From Alternaria dauci (lineage: Eukaryota > Ascomycota > Dothideomycetes > Pleosporales > Pleosporaceae): a stretch of DNA of 64,000 nt. The notes below the pieces were generated by a model that saw nothing but the letters and a program-made list of their open reading frames with translations, ran no database searches and had not been told where the DNA came from. The DNA lies in NCBI RefSeq assembly GCF_042100115.1, contig NC_091275.1, forward strand, positions 992,001 through 1,056,000. Reading direction: 5' to 3'. Positions 47,443 to 59,291 of the stretch are shown here, piece by piece (position 1 is the first letter of the stretch; each line of letters opens with the position of its first letter). Position numbers and translations under genes: made by a program.

Positions 47443-47565
47443 TTTATAACAGTCGCATGAGTAAAAGCTAGGCTTCCCGTCCGCTTAGCTATATACAAGC
47501 AGGATACCAGCGGATTAGTAGTTAGGTAGGTGACTAGTAGCGAATCCCCGCTGTTGTATGTTTTT
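47443..47565 (+). pseudogene. 5S rRNA pseudogene with RIP-type changes
   Basis: From 47471 the sequence follows fungal 5S rRNA closely: GGCTTCCCGTCCGCT, then TTAGTAGTTAGGTAGGTGAC, then AGCGAATCCCCGCTGTTGTA, ending in a T5 Pol III stop at 47561-47565. Expected C and G bases are changed to T and A at several places (TTAGGTAGGTGACTA where TTGGGTGGGTGACCA is usual; CGCTTAGC for CGCTCAGC). The 5' third is poorly recognisable. Filamentous ascomycete 5S genes are dispersed single units, so an isolated copy is expected, but this one carries mutations in the internal promoter and helices. Assigned from remembered 5S sequence. Confidence 0.8.
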
Positions 47566-48914
47566 GTTTTTGCGTCTGACAAGGTGGTTGATCTGAATCA
47601 ATCAGTGCCATCTTCTCAGTTTTTGTCCTTGGCGCAACACGTATACGCACCATGATGTGCTTTTTTTCTTACTCAATTCAAGAAGCTTTTAGCCACGAGC
47701 GGGCAGTGACATTCGAATTGAACACGTCGAGTTGTTGTTGTCATAGCTGTCAACTAAGCTTAGGGCAGACCGGTGTGCGACTAACGCATCCACTCGACGA
47801 TAACAGGGAAAGTCTAGATTCTCTAGTCGCCTTGTGCATTTATCCTGATTTCTTGCACAGTTGATATGCGTGAAACAATCCATTGTCCGCAAGCTGGAAT
47901 CTTCTGCCATAGCGACCAGGGTGCTCGTTCGCGGCGCGGTGTGATTCGCCACGGAATAAGGAAGTGCGCACATCCGGCTATTTACCGTCAGCTGCTGATG
48001 CGCATTGCAGCGATGCCATGGGCAGATAAATGCTCTTCGAATGCACCGCTGATGCACTGCTGACAGCCGTACAGTACAGTACAAGCGCGGTCCAACACAT
48101 CCAAGAGAGTAAGATAATGTTTGTACAAAGGCCATGGAATGACGCGCTTGCGATCCAAGTCTTGCCATTTCTGCCTGTCTCTTGTTTCCGCTAAGCTCCG
48201 GAAGATGCTCCACTGGAACAGCCGCATGCCGCATGATCCGCATTGGCACGGCAAGGGCTAGACTACTTGTGCGCTGCATGTACAATTAGTGCCAGATCGC
48301 GAAGATAACACGCACACACACATGCACTCGCACAATTGCAACACGTCTTCAGGACGACTTGAAGAAACCGCATCAGATTCACATCAAGGCCCGACGCCCG
48401 ATTCTCCGTTTCAAGTCTGAACAATGCGCACTCCGTGGTCTGTGTCTTCCGATCACAGACCCGTGACATCACAACTCGATCTCTTGGTGCATCCGCGGAT
48501 CCCGGAGCTAGTACTAAAAACACTGCTAAACTCTGAACAAACCAACGCGATTAACAATCCCTCTTCGGCGAATCCAGGCAACTGACCTCACTCATCATCT
48601 CACTGCTCACGCGTTGCAGCTTTTTGCTCACACAACCTTCCTCTCTGCTTTGCTTGCTTGCTAGCTAGCTGCTCCTGCTCTATACATACAAGAATAAGCG
48701 TACCGGCTTGCTGCTGTTCTTCTCTCCTTGTTTGGTCCGGACTGCATATTGATACCCCCCCGGAACCTGACCTGACGTACTTGATCTGATCTGCTTTTTA
48801 CACGGCCGTTTCCGCCTCGCACTGTACCGCATCGCTCTGCACTGTTACTTTGAGTCTTCAGCAAGCGCATTCCCACATACCTTGAACCTTGATCACTGAA
48901 CCCGGTGGGAGAAG
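47566..48914. other. Intergenic, promoter side of the small membrane-protein gene
   Basis: No gene is supported. A 198-codon minus-strand frame at 47689-48285 has no recognisable domain and an amino-acid make-up typical of non-coding DNA. The 300 bp before 48915 are pyrimidine-rich, as is common in fungal 5' leaders. Confidence 0.5.
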
Positions 48915-49712
48915 ATGGCGTTGTCGACAGAGCAGAAGCAAATGAGGTATGTCGCGCTTGGGCCGAGGTTTGCGACACGCGACGGGTACTGACATGAGTT
49001 CCAGATTCTTAGCCATCGTGCTCCCTTCCCTCACTCTCTGCACCCACACACTACTCGCGCTGTCCTTTTTACTACCCGGCTCCGACCTCGAGCGCGCTTC
49101 CTTCTCCATCTCATACAATGTCCTTGCCGGCAGCGCAAGCATATTGGGCCTCGTGGGCGCCGTAAGGGTAAGTCAAGCTCTTCCCCGCTACTCGCGCGAC
49201 TGTCTGCAAGCTGCATGCTTGGTTGTGTCCAACCGGCATCGCTCGGAGTCGCAGTCTTGAGACTATTAGTCATACCCGAATTCCGCTGACACCCGATGCT
49301 GCAGTTATTACCAAGCCTCGTGTCAGCCTACACACTCGTCCACGCGACCACGCTATCCTTCGTAACCATGGCTCTCGTAAACCTGCTCCTTCCTTTCGAC
49401 TTCCGGTTGCTAAATCCGGTAATCCCGAGCTACGCCGTTGACGGATCGTCGATATGCCGCGACATCGATGCCGGTTTTGGATGGGACGACCAGTGGTTGG
49501 AGAAATGCTCAAAGACGTTGGTTACCGTCAAGTTTGGGGCTGCTTGCGTGGGCTTGATCTTGATGATCGCCCAGTGGTGGGCGTTGGTCAGCGTGCGCAG
49601 TTGGGGACAGGAGTTGGGATGCCAACGGGAGACTGCGGAGATGGACGTGGAAAAAGCTGGCCTTGTACAAGAGGGGGATGACATGATCTATGATGAAAAG
49701 GCTGGATTCTAA
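48915..49712 (+). CDS. Small multi-pass membrane protein, unknown function
   Basis: Exons 48915-48946, 49005-49167 and 49305-49712; introns are 58 and 137 nt, both GT-AG, giving 200 aa. The first exon encodes a short polar start (MALSTEQKQM). Hydrophobic segments follow at about residues 11-32, 42-60, 68-95 and 140-165, so four membrane spans are likely. The cytosolic-looking tail is acidic (ETAEMDVEKAGLVQEGDD). A loop between spans 3 and 4 contains two cysteines and DDQWLEKC. I do not recognise the family. It ends 130 bp from the convergent F-box gene. Confidence 0.75.
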
Positions 49713-49842
49713 ATGACATAACGAATTAAAGAGTATAAACCAAAGAGGCATGAGCAGAGGGACCAGCCCTTGGCAGACGTGAAGCATGCAGAAACGGAAA
49801 GAAGCTGACTGGAGCTCGGTGCCAACCGTGTTCATCCATCGG

Positions 49843-50526
49843 TTAGGCTGACTCGAATCGGACAGGAAAGTGAACAAATTGCTTTCCCCTCGCACCCCAA
49901 CGTGCTTCCCGAACCCAAAGTTGGCTCTCCCCTCTAACGCCGGAATTGGGAGCGTCTCTCCAAAACATCGGGTTTTCGCATTTGTGACCGTCTTTGATAT
50001 GTCGAATGTAAGTCGTTACTTCCCAGAACGAACAGCTATCACATTTGCATTCGCACTTGTGCCACCCCTGGATATCTCCACAGTGCATGCACATCCTGTC
50101 TGCGCGACTAACCCATTCATTCTTGCCCCCGGCCTCGTGATTAACAACCCTCATGAACCTTCCAACATGCCAGGAGCAGACTCGTGGTGGTAAGTCGATG
50201 ATGTCATGGGGAACGCTGGTATGCGCCATAGGCACGCAAGCCGAGCTGTTTGATGACTTGAACTGGCTGACGGGATACTCGGCGTTACACACGATGCAAT
50301 GTCGACGACTGGGTTTTGATGACGATGGGGCCAAATAGATCTGGATAGCGCGCTGGGCACACCTTGAGCGTGGAGCTTGCCAAAGTCTTTGATCAAGAGG
50401 TAAGATATCGTTGAATCGTCGTCGAGTCAACTTGAGGGCCAGTATGGCGTCGAGTGCAAGGCGGTCGGTGATGTCGAGGATAAGTTCAGTCGGCAGATTC
50501 GCAAGACATGCGGGATTTGCAACCAT
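49843..50526 (-). CDS. F-box domain protein with Cys-rich C-terminus
   Basis: A single-exon frame. The N-terminus has CLANLPTELILDITDRLALD followed by ILALKLTRRRFNDIL, a typical F-box of the type found in many short fungal F-box proteins. F-boxes bind Skp1 in SCF ubiquitin ligases, and the rest of the protein would select the substrate. Beyond the F-box, Cys/His pairs (CIVC, CSWH, CMHC, CECKCDSC) suggest a metal-binding region. The start at 50526 (MVANPAC) is chosen because it sits just before the F-box. The frame extends 50 codons further to 50676, but that part is basic and unlike the family. The product is 227 aa from 50526. The substrate is unknown. Confidence 0.75.
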   Translation of the reverse strand: MVANPACLANLPTELILDITDRLALDAILALKLTRRRFNDILPLDQRLWQAPRSRCAQRAIQIYLAPSSSKPSRRHCIVCNAEYPVSQFKSSNSSACVPMAHTSVPHDIIDLPPRVCSWHVGRFMRVVNHEAGGKNEWVSRADRMCMHCGDIQGWHKCECKCDSCSFWEVTTYIRHIKDGHKCENPMFWRDAPNSGVRGESQLWVREARWGARGKQFVHFPVRFESA

Positions 50527-52761
50527 GACAGCTTGAGGTTTTGTTACAGGTGTCTGTCGATACACTGTAGGTTTTTGTATTTGTATTCTGCTGGTGCAAA
50601 AGAATCGTAGAAAAAGGTCGATGTAGCGTGCTCGCGCACAGGGCGAGGTCCATTTGCGTAACCATACTGATGACATTGAATCTGTACAGTCAGTGCAGTG
50701 TCAATTCATGTACTACCGTGAAAGAGAATAGCGTTCGTCCATCAGGCCTGCGGAGTCGGTACTAATAGGCATCCATGATGCAGCTTCCTTTCAAAGGATC
50801 GTGTTTCATATTCTATGCGTGAGCAGCCTGTTGTGCTCCGTCATGCGCGATGGGCTTATCGGGCGTATTTGTTGGAATGTAGAGTGGGCGGTCATGTCGA
50901 CGGTGTGGCTGATGTCTTGAGTGATACCAAGACTCATGGTTGTGGCGCGTGATGGTATGGAAGCAAAAGAAGAAAGAGGGTTCGACGTGAACGGTGATGT
51001 GACAATGTCAGGGAGATGGAAATGAACACAAAAGGGATGATCGGACAGATGCAGAAGTAAGAACGCCCTGACCCCAGCAAATATGACATATGCCAGGCTT
51101 ACTTTTGAAGGCGATGGCGCAACGGCGGGACGTAGGCCAAGTGAGCGAACTACAAAAGCTGGGGTAGGCGGGAGCGAATGTTTAGCCGAATGGGTCGCGC
51201 CCCTGTCTTCGGGTTCGTCTGCTCTCCGCACGAGCCATAGCGGTATTGCTTATACAACGAGGCGTCTCTGAGAGCAATGCCGTCGTTGTATAAGGACTGT
51301 CGTGTCTAGCGGCCGGCAATGCATTCCGAACCCCCACATCTTGGAGAATGACGTCGCATATCAGCATGCAAAGCTCGGCGTGCAGGGCGTTACTATCTCG
51401 ACGTCGTTAAACCTCATCTGGAAACAAAGCCGGCTCGGAAGCTGGCCGTGTCGGTATCCTCTGGCGCAAGATAGACAGTAGACGCAGGTGACAACCACAC
51501 GAATGGTATCATCTCTCTCGGTCCATGTGCATGTGCTACGATGGAGACGCAAGCCACAAGTCGATATTTTCACAAATGCCTGACTCTGGCGGGAGCTTAT
51601 TGGAAGCCAGCCCACAATGGCCGTTGGATGCCCCGCATTAGAGCCCAAGCGCTCCCACATACTTTGTCATGGTGTAGGGTAAGTGATCATGCTGGCAATG
51701 CGGTGTGGCATGTGTCGGTTTGGCATCGCTGCAGTGCCGGGCGCGTTGGCGGGGCACTGCGAACGTTGCGTTCGCAGATGATGGCGACGACGCATCGTCT
51801 AACAGTATGACAGACATGATGAGACCCTGAGTCGGAGAACGTCAGGGTCAGAGCAGCGACAAACAGCGAGAGTCTTTGGAAATCACGTGTACAAGAGACG
51901 CGCGGGGCTCGCTCTCGCACATGAACAGCCGACGACAGACCATGGTGGTGAGAGCCTGAACCGCTGTTCGCTAAACGCGCCCGCTGCGCTCCCACTGCAT
52001 ATCCCGCAGCACTCGACTTGAATATGCAGCTGCCCCTCTCGGACGTCATCCGCCGCCTGCTCTTCCACCTGGCCGACTGCTGGTAGACTCGCAGAGCAGG
52101 GCCTCGAGAGACAGCAGGAAGCCCCTCCAACGCAAGGCCGCAGCGCGTCTGTCGCGATACGAGAGAGTAAGCGGTTGGTTGCGGACGGGATCGAATGAGA
52201 TATCCGACTAATTGCATGCAGCTGCTGAGGTCCGTGTCTGAGAAGCGGAGATGAATCAAGTGGATAGGTCGTTGCTCGGCCTGCTTAGCGCAACGAATCC
52301 AGCATCCCCTTTCGACATAATCCTCAGCATGCCCGCGATATCTCCCGAAGTGCCTCCCTGAGCCCTACCCACCCAGTTGTGTGCTTTTCTCGGTGACTTC
52401 ACCTGCTGCCTGCTAAGTGAAGAGCTGTCGCTCCTTTTTCGCGGTCCAGGTGAGTACACGCTTCGCTTTTCTCGGTACGCGGCACGACCCTGTGCTCCCA
52501 AACATCTCCGCTCTCCACCAAAATTTTCCGCTGCCCGCCTCGACCTCATTTCCCGCCCCCATATCGCCAACACTTGCCTCCGTCCGGCCGCCGACAATCG
52601 CTCGAACCTCTTGTGCCCATTGATGCTTGCACCTGTTTGACCAGGAGTAATCGTACTAATCAATTGCTCCCAGACTCAGTTTCTAGCATCACCAACCAAC
52701 CCTTTGGCGTTGCGCACCTATCCCGACTCCGGACAGCCCATCCGACTTCTTGCTACCCAAC
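50527..52761. other. Intergenic, 2.2 kb without supported gene
   Basis: Divergent promoters of the F-box gene and the Q/S/N-rich protein gene. Frames at 50806-51231, 51687-52259 and 52256-52663 (all minus) show no domain. The last 300 bp before 52762 are C/T-rich, consistent with a long 5' leader. Confidence 0.5.
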
Positions 52762-54252
52762 ATGTCCTACTACAACGACGCGTCGTGGAACACGCCTGCT
52801 CCCGGCCGGCAATCGTCATGGGAGCAGCCCCAACCACCCTCGCGATCAGGTACCGGCCAAACGGGTTTCAACGGTGCAGGTGCAGCGATTCACATGGATA
52901 TAGGCACGAGCTCCACGGTCAACAGCGAGGTCGCCAATGCCTTTGCCTCGCAGTTTGAGGGTACGTTGCTTCTTGTAGTGGGGACTGTCAGTGCCAATGC
53001 GACCATACGTGGCAGTGACAGGCCCCATGGTAACCGTAAACGAGCCCTGTAGCCGAGTGGTGCTAACAACAACACCACAGAGGTCGACCGCGCCATCGAG
53101 AACCTCGCCAAGAGCGGCAAGCCCTTTGGCCCCGGCTTCCCTCCTACGCCCATGGGTGCCAACCGCCGCGAGTCCATGCCCATGATGGGAGGCGGCCCCC
53201 GCCCATACCCCGACTTCGGTATGCCGTCGTGCTCATGATAGTGTCCCACCCACATGACTGACATGTGATGCAGAGCAACAGCGCATGGGCGGCCCCCAGC
53301 GCCACCACTCGGTCAGCGAGTACGACGGCTCCCGCTCCCACTCGGCGTCCAACGTCCAGGGCTTCTACCAGAACCAGCGCTATGCGCCGCGACCCAACGA
53401 CGCAGACCAGATGGCACAGGCGAAGCGACGGATGGCGGCTCAGCGTGAGCGTGAGCTGCGCAACTACCATCAGGAGCAGCAATACCACAGAAGTAAGGAC
53501 TCGGAATCTGGGCAACAATAGAAGCAGGACAGTTGGTTGACTAGGGTAATACAGACGTTTCAGGCTCAGCCTCCAAGTCCGACCGCTCCATGAGCCCCAA
53601 TGCCATGAATGAAGAGGAGCGCCGCGAACTCATCGCCCGCCAGCACCGTGCGTTGTATGGCGAGACTTCCACCCTGTACAACAGCAACCCGACCTCGAGC
53701 CAGGATGTTCGCGTTCAGACTTCTCAAGCTGGTCGGGGTCCGTCTCCCCTCGCCTTTGATCCTTTTGGCATGCAGGCCCAGAACGCTTCTGGTGAGGGTT
53801 CCGTCCAGATGCCTGCCCGGGACAAGGACGTTAGTGGCAATGCTCAAGATGCACGTGCCAACAGCACCTCGTCACCTTCTGGTAGCCAGAACCCAGCCTT
53901 CAACCTCTTCGATGCTCAGCAGGCGAACCGCACCTCCAACTCATCGCCCGGAGGCTCTCCTCCTGTGCCTGGCCAGAAGTCCAACGGCTCTGGCGTTGCC
54001 CCCATTGGCACTCGCCCCCAGAACCAGAACCTGCAGCAACCAGGCGGCGCCATGGGCAAGCGCGCAAACTCACCTCTGCCGTCGCCTCTTGGTTACAACT
54101 CTTACAATGCGAGCGAGCAGAACAACATGTCTACGACATCGGCGTCTATGAACCCTTCGTCTACTGTGACTGATAAGGGCGTTGGCATTTGGAACAACGG
54201 ACCCTGGAGCAACACGCCTACGCAGGGAGTGCAGGCGTCTGTTTGGGGTTAG
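52762..54252 (+). CDS. Conserved Q/S/N/P-rich protein, unknown function
   Basis: Exons 52762-52960, 53081-53218, 53274-53492 and 53564-54252; introns are 120, 55, 55 and 71 nt, with all junctions in phase 1. The product is 414 aa of largely low-complexity sequence. Three segments look constrained: an early EEVDRAIENLAKSGKPFGPG, a basic helix MAQAKRRMAAQRERELRN, and MNEEERRELIARQHRALYG. The last strongly resembles a block I associate with a conserved filamentous-ascomycete protein lacking a named function. The C-terminus ends in repeated Trp motifs (GIWNNGPW and SVWG). Composition suggests a disordered cytoplasmic or nuclear scaffold or RNA-associated protein, but this is speculation. Confidence 0.8.
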
Positions 54253-54983
54253 AAAACGGAGTTTTGATTTGGGAGATATGATGCACATCTGGAGTTACTG
54301 CATTTCAGGTGTCTCGGGCATACACACACAACCATGGGTGGTCCTGGTCAATGGGTGGTTGGCGAATATTTTCTGTGGGTTTGGCGGTGCTCTTGGGCAT
54401 ATCCGCCTACAGTCCACATGTCTGGGTCTGCTGAAGATAATATACCTTTTCACGGGCGGTTACACGGGGTTTTGCTAGGCAGGTTTCAGGGTCAATACGG
54501 GTTTACGGGGCTTGCGGGAGTTTGCTTAGGGATGACTTGCTATTACCGGTTGCCAGCTTTTCGGGTCTGGCTGAGGGCATCTGCATCATCAGACAGTAGG
54601 TTTGGTCCTACACGGATGATTTTGGGACGCTACTTGGCCTGGTACGTCTAAAGGTCTAATGGGAAAAGTGGTTTGGGATAAAAGGCCTTGTGGTGAGCAT
54701 GTGCACGTGATCGTCTCGAGTGTCCTGTCACATAGCATCGCGGTGGTTATGTTCCTGCCTATTCGGGGAAATTGCAACCGTGGTGAGAGCTAGCACGTGA
54801 CCCTTGCTAGCAGTTCCCTAAGCGAAACTCTCGAGGGTCAGGGTTAGCGCGGCGCGGCAACCCCAGCTCCAGAATCGTGGCCTTTGAGATTCGCCGAGCG
54901 ACTATCACCAGCTGCTTCCACGACATCTCCCATCACAACCCACCCCGTCTATATCCCACCGGTCCCCGTCTACAGCTCTCACC
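54253..54983. other. Intergenic
   Basis: Probably the 3' UTR of the Q/S/N-rich gene (T/G-rich, 54253-54650) and the promoter of the Sec61 beta gene. Short frames here have no support. Confidence 0.5.
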
Positions 54984-55791
54984 ATGGTCAGTACCGCCCT
55001 TTTCGATAATGGAGGAAGCCATTGGACGCATGAGGACACCTAGCTTGCGACACGAAGCATGCGACAGGAGAGCAGCAATGCGAGCACCACTTGCCGGCAG
55101 AACTGTTGGCATAGTCTCACGCCCTGTTACTCTGCGAGCTTTGTGTCTTTTGCTCGTCCCGTGGGATCTTGTCGATGCGTCCAACCAGTTCCGTGCCATA
55201 GGCCCCATAGGCCCCATAGGGTGGCTGAACGTGAACACCGAACATCGTCACTAACATGGTCAACAGTCTGCCCCACGCGCTACCTCTCCCTCGAACACGG
55301 CCTCGTCAGGCTCAACAACTGCGCGTCCTGCGTCGCCAAAGCCCCCGGGTGGCCCTGCGACTGTTATGCGAAGGAAGGCTGCTGCTGACCGCGCCGAAAA
55401 GACCGCAAACCTGCGTCCAAGCAGCACAAGGGCAGCCGGTGCCGGTGGTAGCTCAAGCACTATGCTGAGTAAGTGCGCTCCGAGGTGGACACATCATGCG
55501 AAGACATGAAAGCTGCATAGAGCGAGCTGTCTGAGGACGACAGTAGAGCATATGACTCGATGCGACTAGAAGAGATGACACTATATGACTTTGGCTAACG
55601 TTCGTTTACAGGGCTATACACTGATGAATCCCCCGGTCTGAAGGTCGACCCTGTTGTGGTCATGACCCTGTCCGTTGTCTTCATCTTCAGCGTTGTCGCT
55701 CTGCACGGTATGTAAATTCACCTCGCTTTCACCAACACCATACTCACGTTCATCAGTCATCGCCAAGGTCATGCGCCGATTCTCTGCATAA
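54984..55791 (+). CDS. SBH1: Sec61 beta, protein-translocation channel subunit
   Basis: Exons 54984-54986 (ATG only), 55267-55468, 55612-55707 and 55757-55791; introns are 280, 143 and 49 nt, giving 111 aa. The reading frame gives a Ser/Thr/Pro-rich cytosolic N-terminus (SAPRATSPSNTASSGSTTAR), the conserved basic GGPATVMRRKAAA region, the family block TMLRLYTDESPGLKVDP, and one C-terminal membrane anchor (VVVMTLSVVFIFSVVALHVI). This is the standard size and layout of the tail-anchored beta subunit of the ER Sec61 complex. The three-base first exon is inferred: the ATG at 54984 in context CACCATGG is followed by GTCAGT, and CACTAAC lies 15 nt before the acceptor. No other in-frame ATG precedes exon 2. 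Confidence 0.9.
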
Positions 55792-56440
55792 ACGCATCGT
55801 TAGATGAACCTTTTCCAACATTCGACCGATTCCCCCAAGTTGAGGTTGGCCCTCTATTGCGGCGACCACAACATTTCTCTAAACCTCGATTTGCGATTAC
55901 CCGTGTTCTTTTCCTTACCAACTGTTCCCGGCCATGGGCACAAGTATAGAGAGCATGGAACGAACCGGAAAAGCTATTTATCAGGATATTCGCCTTGACC
56001 GTTGACCCGGGTGGGACAATGAGAAGCTCGTATGGTCAGGGACTGCTAGTTTTGCTTGCTGTATTATAGGTTCGCATCGGAATGAGGAGTTTTGATAACC
56101 CATGTTTGTACTGATCTTTGCCGTACTACCGTGCGATGACGAAATCCCAAGATCGCTGAAGCTCCAGCACACAACAGCAGGACAACAGAGAGATGCGACA
56201 TCCTCATCTTTAACCCTTGCCCTGCCACAACAGAAGTTGATTTCGCGGACATGGCAATTATCGTTGATTCCAAAAGTATTATTGACAGAGTCTTGATTTA
56301 TAGATATCTATCGTCATGAGTTCGTCCATGTACACTCTCCTCGGTGTGCTACTTGTCACTGACTAAAAATAACGCAAAGTACAGAGGGGTATTCTAACTC
56401 AGTTTAACGCAACAAAAGCCCGCCCATAAGATAGCGAGGC
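55792..56440. other. Intergenic between convergent genes
   Basis: The 3' flanks of the Sec61 beta gene and the rhodopsin-domain gene meet here. Short frames on both strands have no support. Confidence 0.5.
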
Positions 56441-58050
56441 TCAGATAACACGACTGGCGCGATCAACCTCGATCTTGAACTCCTCCTTTTTCCCAATCAC
56501 CAGCTTGGTTCCGGACTTGGGTGCACTTCCTCTAGAAGCGACGGCCTTTTCCATCTCCTCCCTCGTAATGCTTAGGCTCCTGTCCCCGACCCAGATCTCC
56601 GTTTCATGTCCACGATACATGTGCGCAGGACGAAAGTGCTCATCTGCCGTCATCAAGATCTCAGTTGGCACAGGTGGAGATGCTCGAGACGATGGACTAC
56701 TCGACTGCATCGGTTCGAGGGAGCTGGCGTGATCTTCGTTTCCCAAGGATTGTTTACTCGTCCGTCGACTGGGCAGGGTGTCCATTAGATAGGATTCCGA
56801 GATGTTATCCGTAGACCCCCTGTGATGGTGGTGCGCAAGTCCTTGTCTCCTCGGCGGTAACCCGGAACTCGCAGTCGTACTAAGTCCACTTTCCATGCGC
56901 ATCTTCGACGTCCCACCACTCGAGCTGTGTCCCTGTCCATAGCGCTTGAATGTACTGGACACGTACTCGTTATCGAAAGGCTTGAGGAAGGGCCCCATGC
57001 CTGTGATTGTGGACGACATGATTGCGTAGCCCATTTGCCATTGCGTAGCTACGACGTAGTCAAAGGTGAAAGTGCCTTCGCGCAGGCGTTGGTCGAGGTA
57101 GTAGAGGCGCACGCCTGCGATGGCGATGACGGGGAGGCGTGCGCTGAAGGCGAAGATGACGAGCAGCTTGGTACGGAGACGCATTTGGAGGGAATAGATT
57201 AGGTGGACAGCGCCGAGGAAGATGAAGAGTTCGGTTATGATGTCGAAGGCGCCTATACTCAGCCATTTTGGCCACTATTTGGTTGTAAGTAAAGATAAGC
57301 AATAGTCTTCCGGGCTTGGTATTACTTACCCTGTTCGTGCAGTTGTCAGCATCCGTGAAAGTTTGCGCAGGGTTACATGGTATGGCGATTAATATGACCG
57401 ACACCAGTCCCCATACACAGGACAAGGCTACGAGTGACCATGATGCGATGCGATGTGCTCCACTGAGCGATAGTCGTAGGTACAGCGCAAGCACTGATAA
57501 CTTCGAGGCGAGTATCACAAATATGTAGATGATTTGCGAAGCGAAACCTTCCTGTTGTGAGTGTCAGCCATGGTGTTCCCAGCTGTTCGGCTTTTTGCTC
57601 GGGCGGCAGCTTTGCGTAAACGCCATAAGGGTGCAAGGAGCCGACACCCAGGCGCAGATCCAGGAGGATCACTGAGTCGCTTAAACTGAACATCACTTAC
57701 ATCTCCAAGCTGCTGCAGTTGCGATATTGGTATGCCGGCCAGTGAGGCGCCTAATCCTAGATTTACCAGGTGGAAGATGATTCCCGATTGCACAGTATCC
57801 AGTAAGGTTGCCGCTGTGAGCCACCAGTCTGCGCACACAAAATCAGCATATTGCCTCGACCTGTGCAAGTAGTGCAACGGAAGGAAGCCTTACCATCAGA
57901 TCGCCATTCTCTCGACTGCCAACGCAACCATACTCGGATCAGGAAACAAGACCAGACAAAGGCCAAGACAGCTGCACCGGTCACAACGATCAGGCCGCGC
58001 TTGTCATCCGCTGTTATAACGTACGGCGGAGGGATCACCTCTCCCGCCAT
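56441..58050 (-). CDS. Fungal rhodopsin-domain (SAT4/PTH11-like) seven-pass membrane protein
   Basis: Exons on the minus strand: 58050-57894, 57828-57701, 57551-57330 and 57274-56441. Introns are 65, 149 and 55 nt, all GT-AG, giving 446 aa. The order of hydrophobic segments fits the family. Span 1 is at about residues 16-38, then DDWWLTAATLLDTV with the characteristic D-D-W, spans around 75-90 and 100-118 (IYIFVILASKLSVLALYLR), 125-147, CN-AQ...C before the fifth span, WLSIGAFDIITELFIFLGAV, and two later spans. A roughly 190-residue hydrophilic, Ser-rich tail follows, including HHHH and a charged C-terminus. Related proteins include PTH11-like receptors and many of unknown role. The Cys-rich CFEM domain of true PTH11 is absent. 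Frames upstream of 58050 stay open, but that Met fits the family start. Confidence 0.85.
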
Positions 58051-59291
58051 GGAGTATGAGGGAGAAATACAGTGGGTAAAAGTACGACAGACAGGAGGCC
58101 ATAAGCTATGAGCGATCTCTGACGCACAGCCCGAGGGTACTTTGGGCTCTATACAGCTAAAGCCGCGTCTGACATGACCTATTTCTCCTATAGTTGAATA
58201 TCTCACGCCAATAAGAGCCGGCGCGGATCTTGCTGCCCGTTACCCTCGTTGCACCCTCCCTCATGCTCGTCGCTTATAGGAGGACCGACTGCAACCCATG
58301 TATACGGTACACGAGAGATCGGTTGAGCAAGGCTCAAGATGCTAAGTCCAAGGCTCTAACGCATAACCGTCGATTCGCCTTTGCTGGCGTTAGCGCCACC
58401 GTGTCGCACACGAAAGGCGCGGCGTTTGACGGCATGCCAGCCGCAGGCTGCAATACGCTGACACGAGGTCGGATACGTCGCGGATACCGCCAGGCCTAGC
58501 TCTGCGTTCACGATCTACTGAACGGTTGAACAAGTGAAAATTCTCAAACCTTACCACTCCCCCGGGTTTTTCGCTCGGCTGCCACAGACGGATTCGATGG
58601 TAATATCCGTCCTAGCAGGCGAACGGTTACAGAAGCAACAAATCATTCGATAATGCGCAACTCGCCAATCTGGGGATGATCCTGTTTCATCAGCATGCGA
58701 GGCGGCAGAAGGTCCAGAACGAATTCTTCCGAAGCTGTTACGTGACTCCCGCCTCTTACGGCATGTCATCTCGGCGTGTTTTGCTTTTTCTACGAGCCGC
58801 GGTAGATGTGGCGGCATGCAATCAATCCACGACTCCTGCGTCTCTAGACTAGGGTCCAACCGCACCAGCCCACCATAACAGGAAGCGGGCCGCGCTCTGT
58901 CGCGCTAGCGGCAGACTGGTCGGACGTGAGAGGACAGCACGCCACACCGTACGACGAAGCCGGACTCGACGCCATCAGCACAGCGACGATCTTGTTGGTT
59001 GACAGGGGCCCCGGTCCCGCTTGGAAAAGAAGATACCTACCGGGTGTGCGATGGGGGCTTGATGCTAGTGGTCCCACCTGTGGAAGCGGCAGACAAGACC
59101 TTTGGCACCAGCTGGGCCAGTCCATCTCCCAGCTTGTGCATGCAGTCGTGTCCGTGTGGGAAATCCCTTTCCTTACTTTTATCGCAGAGCTTCTCTGGTT
59201 CCATCGCTACCTGTTTCTTGGGCCCTTATTTTGAGTTTATTCGTGGCGCTGCGTTCCTGCATATTCGCTTCCTTTTCGTTGTGCTTTGGGT
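58051..59291. other. Intergenic between divergent genes
   Basis: 1.2 kb containing promoters of the rhodopsin-domain gene (minus) and the permease gene (plus). Frames at 58551-58865, 58844-59125 and 58999-59472 lack domains and overlap on both strands. Confidence 0.5.

Noticed and set aside
47689..48285. 198-codon minus-strand open frame
   Set aside because: No domain, heterogeneous composition, overlapping frames on the other strand.
50527..50676. 50-codon N-terminal extension of the F-box protein
   Set aside because: Basic, Cys/Arg-rich and unlike family N-termini; the Met at 50526 sits just before the F-box.
51311..51345. Possible tRNA T-arm (CGAACCCCCAC)
   Set aside because: No acceptor, D or anticodon arm can be folded around it.
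51687..52259. 190-codon minus-strand frame
   Set aside because: No domain, and neighbouring frames are equally open; likely promoter/leader DNA.
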